From assembly GCA_039707655.1 (NCBI GenBank), contig CM077675.1:416205162-416269161 (forward strand): a stretch of DNA of 64,000 nucleotides, read 5' to 3'. The position numbers and the translations under genes are program-made. The stretch is from Elymus sibiricus. Its lineage: Eukaryota > Streptophyta > Magnoliopsida > Poales > Poaceae. Positions 56,833 through 64,000 of this stretch are shown here, piece by piece; positions within the stretch are counted from its first letter, which is position 1; each line of letters begins with the position of its first letter. A model generated the notes under the pieces. It was not told the origin of the DNA. It was given only the letters and a program-made list of their open reading frames with translations, and did no database searches.

Positions 56833-57849
56833 CTAACATGGATATACACTGAAATAGGATGAACACGGACAACTGATATGAAGTGTGTGAACATGAATAT
56901 AATGTCGGTGAGAAAGACGTACTCCCCCAAGCTTAAGCTTTTGCCTAGCTTGGTGATCACCACTGATAATAGCCATCGGGTCCAGGATATACTGTTGCTG
57001 AGGCACCTGAGTGTCCCATGCTTGGGCCTCGGCTTCTGCTGCAGCCAACTTGTTCCGATAGGCAGTTATATCTTCTGGCCTAATGATGCACCCGTTCCTA
57101 GCATGATAATTAAACAGAGAGGGTGCATGCAACACAATAACATCGCGAGTAATATCGATGTATACTAAGTTATAACGAATGTGCTGTGGGGGCTTAGGTT
57201 CACGTTCATCAATGAATTGGTGATCTAGCATGGACTGATGATCGAGATAAACTTTCGGCAACAAGTAATGAGTGGGGCGTATGGCGATATTACAACGTTT
57301 TGCTAAGCTAGTGGCATAAATATCACCATGAATCTTGTCCTTGATTCGATTAAGATGCAAGCGGCGCGCGACAATAGCTCCTAAGTTATAAGTGTTATCA
57401 CCATAAAGCGCGCATCGCAATATGGCAAGGGTGGGGGCACTGAGACCACCACCCTGCACCATAGGAGTTATACATTTTCCTCTAAATAAAGAGAAGTAAT
57501 TCCCAAATGGAAAATGTAAACTGGTGGCCCTAGCTCCTGATATGCCCCTAGTTTCTCCCATGGTTAAGGTATGAATGAAATCCTCGAACTCGTCAGGCTT
57601 TGGTTCACGCATTCCCCCGTCAGAGGGAAGCATGCATATCTCACAAAACTCAGCAAGTGGTAGTTCAAAAGGTGTTGCATATAAATCAAAGCGTACCATG
57701 GGAGCACTAGGCATACTCGTGAAATAAAAAATGTCCACAAAGGAATTTGTAAGGAGATAGTATTGATCACACTCATCTGCGAGGAAGTTGGTCAGCCCGA
57801 CATTTGCCACAAATTTCATGAACTCTTGGTGAAAACCTGCTTCACTCAT
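56833..57849 (-). CDS. ATHILA ORF-1-like protein of Athila-2, 338 residues, uninterrupted
   Basis: An open frame of 338 codons starting at 57849 (MSEAGFHQEFMKFVANVGLT). I recognise the plant ATHILA ORF-1 family by its sequence style. The landmarks are FYFTSMPSAPMVRFDLYATP (near 43-62), a cysteine pair in EFCEICMLP (near 72), the block ETRGISGARATSLHFPFGNY (near 98-117) and GGLSAPTLAILRCALYGDNT (near 132-151). There is no signal peptide or membrane span. It sits between protease and the polypurine tract, where autonomous Athilas put their env-like gene. The function is unknown. The rest of the element is heavily mutated, yet this frame has no stop. The C-terminal 25 residues (SHRHYIHVHTLHISCPCSSY) look atypical and may be read-through into the 3' region. 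Confidence 0.72.
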   Translation of the reverse strand: MSEAGFHQEFMKFVANVGLTNFLADECDQYYLLTNSFVDIFYFTSMPSAPMVRFDLYATPFELPLAEFCEICMLPSDGGMREPKPDEFEDFIHTLTMGETRGISGARATSLHFPFGNYFSLFRGKCITPMVQGGGLSAPTLAILRCALYGDNTYNLGAIVARRLHLNRIKDKIHGDIYATSLAKRCNIAIRPTHYLLPKVYLDHQSMLDHQFIDEREPKPPQHIRYNLVYIDITRDVIVLHAPSLFNYHARNGCIIRPEDITAYRNKLAAAEAEAQAWDTQVPQQQYILDPMAIISGDHQARQKLKLGGVRLSHRHYIHVHTLHISCPCSSYFSVYPC

Positions 57850-58349
57850 AAAAGGGACGTGTGGCCATGCGCACGTCCTAACTTCCGCATTGCGATGGAT
57901 ATTGACGTCCTTGTCCTAATTCCTCACTAAAACTCCTTTGGGGATTCGTCTTGAAGAACCTCTCCTACGGAAACTCATTTTTCCAATGAACAAATTTCTG
58001 AAATTTTTGGGTCACAAAATTGTGTCAATGAAACTTTGCAAGATTGATTGCAACTACTCATATGGGTACCTAAATTTCATATCAAGCATTCATACTACTT
58101 GGAACTCGAAGGATTCAACATGCAAGCTCATTTTCAGTAGCACGAAGTGCAGCAAAATATGCAAAATATAAACCACTGAAGCAAAAACTAATTGGAGGAA
58201 TGGGAGAGTCACATACCAAGGAGCAATTCCTCAAAACAGTTTCGGAATCGGAGTTCCGAGCAAAGAGATCGAAAATTTCAGTTTTCTGAGGAAGAACACG
58301 GGAGAGAGAGAGCTAGAGAATTTTTGCTGGAGGTGAGGGATGGAGTGAG

Positions 58350-58620
58350 CCGAAGGGATAAGGCAGGGGGGCCTGTGGGCCCCACAAGCCATCTGGGCGC
58401 GGCTAGGGGGGTGGCCGCGCCCTGTTGGCTTGTGTCCCACAGGTGCACCCCCCTGATGTATTTGCAGCACCAAAAATTGTTAAATATTCCAGAAAAACTC
58501 ATGTTAAGATTTTGTGGAGTTCTGAGACTTTTTATTTTTGGGTCATTTTCTATTGCACGGTAATTTCAGAAAACAGGATAATCATGGCATTTTTATTCTA
58601 TTCTACTAAAAATACTAGAG
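58350..58620 (-). promoter_or_regulatory. U3-like GC-rich hairpin module before the ORF-1-like gene
   Basis: gtgggccccacaagccatct ... ggtggccgcgccctgttggc ... cccacagg (about 58374-58444) is nearly the same as the LTR hairpin at 62768-62840. The AT-rich flank aaatattccagaaaaactca matches LTR sequence beyond the hairpin. It lies about 500 bp in front of the ATG at 57849 on the minus strand, in LTR orientation. I see no good TATA box in the copied module. Confidence 0.55.
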
Positions 58621-58761
58621 AGCAAACAAATAATACAAAGAGTTGTGCATACTAAATTCATCAATTACATGTCTTTCAAAAATGATCCATTAATAAGGTT
58701 GATCAAGTCTGATTAATAACCATTTCCAATTGACATGAAATCGAAGAATTTTCGTATAACA

Positions 58762-61575
58762 CTAAGTTACCTCAAAGGGGATTTGGATATCCCCCACAAT
58801 AAGAGTATAATAGTATTTCTTCTTGACAGTAGGGAGAGGGAATTTAAATCCACCAATAGTGAGTTTGGCACTTGGCTCAATGGCATTAATATTATTGACC
58901 AAAGTTTGCTTCTTCAAAAATGCATTGTATGTTGTTTGCCATTGACATGAAAAGTAACCTTGCTTTTGTTGCAATCATTAACAGCCCCTGCAGTATTTAA
59001 AAAGGGTCTACCAAGGATAATCGACATGTTGTTGTCCTCGGGCATCTCAAGAATAACAAAGTCTGTCAAGTTTGGAAGAACAACAGGAACATCCTCACAA
59101 ATTTCAATAGGTACAACAGTGGATTTATCAACCATTTGCAAAGATATCTCAGTAGGTGTAAGCTTATTCATATCAAGTCTTTTATATAAAGAGAAAGGCA
59201 TAACACTAACACGGCTCCTAGATCACATAATGCAGTTTTAACATAACTTCGTTTAATAGAGCAAGGTATTATGGGTATACCTGGATCTCCCAACTTCTTA
59301 GGCACTCCACCATCAAAAGAATAATTAGCAAGCATAGTAGCAATTTCAGTTTTAGGTATTTTTCTTTTGTTGGTAATAATATCCTTCATATACTTAGCAT
59401 ATGGAGGCATTTTCAAAATAGCAGTCAAGCGAGTGCGCAAAAAGACAGGTCTAATCATTTCAGCAAAGCGTTCAAATTCTTCCTCGTCTTTACCTTTAGA
59501 AGGCTTACAAGGGAATGACATGGGTTTCTAAACCCATGGCTCTCTTTCTTTTCTATGTTTTCTAGCAACAAAGTCTCCTTTATCATAACGTTTATTTTTA
59601 GGATGTGGGTTATCAAGATTTTTAGCAGGTTCTATTTCCACATCATTATCAGGTTCCTTATTATTATCTGTGGGGCATCTACCTGAAATCATTATTATCA
59701 TTATCATTTTCATTCTCACTAGGTGAATGTTCACTACCAGATTTTGCCTCAGCATCAGAAATAGAAACATCATTATGATTCTCAGAATATTTTTCTATAA
59801 CATGTTCACTAGAAGCATGCACGGTCCTATCACTTTTTCTTTTTCTTTCTAGATTGACTAGGTGCATCATCATTAATTCTCTGAGAATCTTGTTCAATTC
59901 TCTTAGGGTGACCTTCAGGATAAAGAGGTTCCTAAGTCATTCTACCTCCTCTAGTCATTACTCTAACAACATGATCATTCATATTATATTCATTTCAGCA
60001 AGCAAATCATTTTGTGACTTAGCAACTCGATCTAGTTGGGTGTGAACCATAGAAGCATGTTTGCCTAAACCTTTAACATCATTTGCAGTTCTAAACATCA
60101 AGTCACCCAAGCGATCTATCATCATAGCATTACGTCTTAATTGATCTTTAACATAGTTGTTGAAGTGTTCTTGCTTAACAATATAATTATCAAATTCATC
60201 CATGCATTGACTAGGAGTCTTAGTATAAGGTATATCACTTTCATTAAAGGTACGGAGAGATTTTACCTCTACTACCTATGTCGGGGCGTCAAGTCCATGT
60301 ATTTCTTCGATAGGTGGTAATTTCTTGAAATCTTCAGCTTTAATACCTTTTTCCTTCATATATTTCTTGGCTTCTCGCATATCTTCAGCACTAAGGAATA
60401 AAATACCTCTCTTATTTTGAATAGGTTCCGGCGGTGGTTCAGGAAGTGTCCAATCATCGGCATTTTGTAATATGTTATTCAATAATTCTTCAGCTTGCTC
60501 AACAGTTCTTTCCCTGAACACACAACCATCACAACTATCTAGGAAGTCCCTATAAGCATCGGTTAGTCCATTATAAAACATATCAAGTATTTCATTTTTC
60601 TTAAGAGGATGATCAGGCAAAGCTCTAAGTAACTGGAGAAGCCTCCCCCAAGCTTGAGGGAGATTCTCTTCTTCAATTTGCACAAAGTTAAATAATTCTT
60701 GTAAGGCATCTTATTTTTTATGAGCAGGAAAATATTTTTCAGAGAAGTAATAAAGCATATCCAGGGAACAACACATACAACCAGGAGTAAGTGAAAGAAA
60801 CCATTCTTTAGCCTCGCCTTTTACCGAGAAAGGAAAAAGATTGAGGATATAATAGTAGCGGATCTTTTCCTCATTAGTAAATAAAGCAACAATATCATTC
60901 CATTTCATGAGATGTCCGACAACAGTTTTAGTTTCATAACCATGGAAAGGATCGGACTCTACTATAGTAATCAATTTAGGGTCTACAGAGAATTCATAAT
61001 CCTTATCAGTAACAAATATAGGAGAAGTGGCAAATTTAGGATCATGTTTCATTTTCTCCATCATAGACTTTTCTTTCAGTTTGCATAGTACACTAGTAGA
61101 AAACAGGCCATTAGTCCCGGCCGGGAAGGGCCTTTAGTCCCGGTTCCCCAACCGGGACTAATGTATAGGGACTAAAGGGTCCAAGCCTTAAGTCCCTAGC
61201 TACTTCCCCATCCATAACATAACCCTGAGGTATATCAGGCAATTCGTATCTATTGGGAGAGCGAGGTGTAACATGTGATTCAAAGTTTTCATCAGTTTCA
61301 GCATTTTCAAGTTCTCTAGATCTAGAAATATGAGCATCAAGAAAATCACCAAGTGGCATAGTTTCAATTTCATAATGTGTAGCAGTAGTATTATCATTAA
61401 TTTCAGAGATAGCCTCATCAAGTTCATGTGACATATGAGGACGATCAACAGGTGGTGGTGTTATAAGTTGATTCAAAGTAGAAGGTGAATCAAAAGCAGA
61501 GCTAGATGTCGGTTCCTTAGCTTCTCTTGTGCGAGGGGGGACGATCTTAGTTTGAGTATCTTTCAGATTCTTCAT
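58762..61575 (-). pseudogene. gag: gag-protease of Athila-2, multiply broken
   Basis: It starts at 61575 (MKNLKDTQTKIVPPRTREAK). Gag continues over a CACTA-end insertion at 61091-61190 into 61064-60711 (capsid-type GEAKEWFLSLTPGCMCCSLD) and, after a TAA at 60711, into 60683-60276 (ENLPQAWGRLLQLLRALPDH). TAG follows at 60276, then 60203-59979 (KGLGKHASMVHTQLDRVAKS), several frameshifts, and TAGs at 59932 and 59528. Protease-like sequence follows at 59521-58762 (TALCDLGAVLVLCLSLY, MSIILGRPFLNTAGAV), with the catalytic DLG retained but a frameshift after it. Nothing beyond protease is present. Confidence 0.85.
61091..61190 (+). mobile_element. Isolated CACTA terminus inserted in gag of Athila-2
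   Basis: cactagtagaaaacaggcc starts at 61091 and is followed by ttagtcccgg...accgggactaa subterminal hairpins. It is the same family of ends as 1717-1733. The opposite terminus is absent, so this is a deletion remnant, or a very short derivative with a decayed right end. It interrupts gag between VMDGEVARDL and KLKEKSMMEK. Confidence 0.65.
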
Positions 61576-61623
61576 AGTAGCAGTTGGACATCCTCAAGTT
61601 AACACAATAAATAGAGCTATGCT

Positions 61624-61640
61624 CCCTGGCAACGACGCCA
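61624..61640 (-). promoter_or_regulatory. Primer-binding site of Athila-2, tRNA-Asp type, mutated
   Basis: ccctggcaacgacgcca differs from the Athila-1 site by two transitions, both at CG dinucleotides of the intact site. It lies 11 nt from the LTR. Confidence 0.75.
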
Positions 61641-61651
61641 GAAAAAGGTCT

Positions 61652-63066
61652 TGATAACCCACAAGTATAGGGGATCGCGACAGTCTTCACGGGTAGTGTT
61701 TCACCCTAATTTATTGATTCGACACAAAGGGAGCAAAAGAATATTTCTTGGCCTTGACAGTTGAGTTGTCAATTCAACCGCACCTGGGATATCTCTCTGC
61801 AGCTAACGTTTAGTTGCACGACAAATAATAGTAGTAGTAGTAGTAACAGTGATAGGAGTAATTTTGGTAACAGTAGTAACAATAGCAATTGAGTAGCAAG
61901 TGTGAGAGTAACAGGAGCAGTACTAACTTAGCAAGATTCAGTAGATGTAAAGCGTAGGCCATGGTGCAGCGATGGAAAGATATGGATGACATCAATCATG
62001 TAACAGTTACACACTAGAGCGACACAGAACTAGCTCCAATTCATCAATATAATGTAGGCATGTTTTCCGTATATAGTCATACGTGCTTGCGATAAGAACT
62101 TGCATGACATCTTTTGTCCTACCCTCCCGTGGCAGCGGGGTCCTATTGGAAACTAAGGGATATTAAGGCCTCCTTTTAATAGAGAACCGGAACAAAGCAT
62201 TAACACATAGTGAATACATGAACTCCTCAAACTACGACAATCACCGGAAAGAATCCAAATTATTTTCACCTTGGGGTATGCGGATCAAGACACATAGTAG
62301 GTGCATACAACTTGCAAGATAGGATACAAATCACTCTTATATTCATGAAAACATATTAGGTTCAGATCTGAAATCATGGCACTCAGGCCCCAGTGACAAG
62401 CATTAGCATAGCAAAGTCATAGCAACATCAATCTCAGAACATAGTGGATACTAGGGACCAAGCCCTATCAAAATAACTCGATTACATGATCAATTGCATC
62501 CACACCAATCACCGACCAGCAAGCCTACAAAGGAATTACTCACGCCCGGTGGTGAGCATCATGGAATAGTTGACGGAGAAGGATTGGTGATGACGATGGC
62601 GACGATCTCCACCCTCCAGAGACCCAAACGGACTCCAGATCAGCCCTCCCAAGGAAGAACAGGAGGTGGCGGCGGCTCCGTCTCATAGATCGCGATAAAA
62701 ACTTCTCTCTGATTTTTTTCTCCGGGAATAGGAATTTATAGGAGTGGAATTAGGGTCGGGGGAGCCTTGTGGGCCCCACAAGCCATCTGGGCATGGCAAA
62801 GGGGGTGGCCGCGCCCTGTTGGCTTGTGGCCCACAGGCAGCCCCCCTCCGGTGGATCTTCACTCCATAATTCTTCATTTATTCCACAAATAATTCACAAA
62901 AAGTTTCGTCCAATTCCGAGAACTTTTATTTCTGCACAAAAATAACACCAAAGTAGTTCTGCTGAAAACAGCATCAGTCCGGGTTAGTTTCATTCAAATC
63001 ATGAAAATTCGAGTCCAAAACAAGAGCGGAAGTGTTTGGAAAAGTAGATACGCTTGATACGTATAA
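61652..63066 (-). repeat. 5' LTR of Athila-2
   Basis: About 1415 bp. The GC hairpin is at 62764-62850, and the TATA box cctataaattcc on the minus strand is at about 62732-62743. The right end reads cgtataa instead of cgtatca. Confidence 0.88.
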
Positions 63067-63071
63067 CTTCC

Positions 63072-63431
63072 ACATGGAGAAGTGGATGGAATCACAACTA
63101 GCAGGATGGCGTGGTGCTGGGTTGACAGTCGGCAGGGCTTCGTCAAGCACCGTCACAACAAAACCGAGGAAGATACGGGAGAGACGGGAGAGGGGCTGCG
63201 GCCATGGGAAAGGGTGCTTCCCCCTTGCGCCTCCCCACCTTTATATAGGTGTGGGAGGGGCTGGTGGCTTTCCCTCCTTTCCTTACCTATCGATCGCTAT
63301 CCCCCTTTTTATGGATCTTGATCTTATCCCTTCGGGATATGATCTTATGACTTTACGGGGGGTGGGGGTCTTGGTGCGACTAGACCATGTGTGTGGGGCC
63401 TTTCCCCACTACCCACGTCCATGTGGGTCCC
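63072..63431 (-). other. Probable part of another LTR, plus the continuation of the split exon-like stretch
   Basis: 63072-63156 continues the minus-strand reading interrupted by Athila-2. Further right, the minus strand cctatataaagg at 63238-63249 is a TATA box with GC-rich surroundings (ggggaggcgc, gcaccc), as in Triticeae gypsy LTRs. No terminus can be fixed. The assignment is tentative. Confidence 0.3.
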
Positions 63432-64000
63432 TGATGAGTGATATTTTTACACTCATTTCAACGTTGTTTAAACCGAAATATTTCATTAAAAGAGAGATAT
63501 TCGCTCTGATATTGCCACTTAGTGACTAATGAATGAAAAGGGTTCCACAAATCCTCTCTTTAATATCTTTCCACAAGAAACGGGCTAAAAAGGGAAGAAC
63601 TCACGTGGGAGAACAGAAAGGAAGGAAAATGGAGAAGGAATAAGTCACCAGGAGCAGACCAGAGGCAAAGACGACGTTTCATGCGACCGCGCGCGCCCGT
63701 TTAAGAGGTTGTTTTGCGTGGAAACCGAGGCAGGTCATCCACCCGAACAACTTTTATAAAGTGGACCACGTCGAAATGTCAATAGAACATCATCGAGCAT
63801 GGCCGGAACCTCTCCATCGTCATCTTCATCCACAAACCCTAGCTGCCACCATTTTCATCTCCATAGGCATATCCACCACCATAGTGCTCTCTCGTCGAGT
63901 TCATACTCGTAATCATGCATCGCACAAGGTATCCATTGTAAGACATATTGCAATCAATCAAGATGTGTTCTTTAGTGCTTTGTTCTCGTGATCTGATATC
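63432..64000 (+). repeat. Putative LTR beginning, cut by the window edge
   Basis: tgatgagtgatatttttaca at 63432 has a TG start and Triticeae LTR wording. A TATA-like tttataaag at 63753-63761 and an aaccctagc leader motif at 63835 fit a promoter and transcript start. The other end is outside the window, so the call is weak. Confidence 0.35.

Larger units (their letters stand above)
53613..63066 (-). mobile_element. Athila-2: Athila-lineage element lacking reverse transcriptase and integrase
   Basis: LTRs at 53613-54864 and 61652-63066 (tgataacccac ... gtatca or variant) are flanked by attcc (53608-53612) and cttcc (63067-63071). Copy 1 of the flank keeps cttcc at the same place, so the left duplicate mutated. 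On the minus strand the order is LTR, tRNA-Asp-type primer site, gag, protease, a U3-like module, an ATHILA ORF-1-like gene, a non-coding stretch, polypurine tract and LTR. No reverse transcriptase, RNase H or integrase is found between protease and ORF-1. The LTRs are much more diverged than those of Athila-1, so the insertion is older. The LTR wording recalls the Sabrina/WHAM group, which I have not verified. Confidence 0.88.

Overview
The window looks like a Triticeae (wheat, barley, Aegilops type) intergenic region built almost wholly of nested transposable elements. The basis is the Ty3/Gypsy Athila and Tat lineages, CACTA elements with CACTAGTAGAAAACAGG ends, and LTRs opening with TGATRACCCACAAGTATAGGG. 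I see no convincing host protein-coding gene, no rRNA or tRNA gene and no CRISPR array. Lineage calls rest on motifs I recognise; no database search was run. Element labels (Athila-1, Tat-1 and so on) are mine.

Layout, left to right. 1-1265 is probably the end of a CACTA element lying mostly outside the window. 1266-1716 and 20600-21539 are two halves of one decayed Athila-type element, split by a CACTA element at 1717-20599 (3-bp target duplication att). That CACTA carries a small coiled-coil/membrane-anchor gene remnant (12636-13081), a 339-bp tandem array, and a decayed second gene with a Ulp1-like C-terminus (16707-19985). It is itself interrupted by a complete, fairly young Athila element, Athila-1 (2374-12600, minus strand, target duplication cttac). 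Athila-1 has one gag-pol frame broken by two stops and an extra 151-residue ORF between pol and the 3' LTR.

22199-24914 is a copy of 53040-55666: a piece of unidentified sequence plus the left LTR and adjoining internal part of a second Athila element. At 24915 a Tat-lineage element starts (Tat-1: 5' LTR, gag, pol with two RNase H domains, antisense gene). Its gag is interrupted by a second complete Tat element, Tat-2 (28257-41274, target duplication cagcg), with the same plan. Tat-1 has lost its 3' end near 49763.

49770-53039 holds a possible LTR-element start with an initiator-Met-tRNA type primer site (50256-50264), a non-autonomous Mutator-like element full of a palindromic minisatellite (50832-51972), and a short hAT element (52202-52903, target duplication tataagac). 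53613-63066 is Athila-2 (minus), which lacks reverse transcriptase and integrase but keeps an uninterrupted 338-residue ATHILA ORF-1-like gene. 63072-64000 contains parts of one or two further LTRs.

Functionally, each retroelement encodes capsid, protease, reverse transcriptase/RNase H and integrase for copy-and-paste transposition, and essentially all copies are dead. The points most worth a second look are: a U3-like GC-rich hairpin module in front of the extra ORF in both Athila elements; the near-exclusive use of TAG among nonsense mutations, which fits decay at CHG-methylated CAG sites; the internal segmental duplication; and the antisense genes of the Tat elements.
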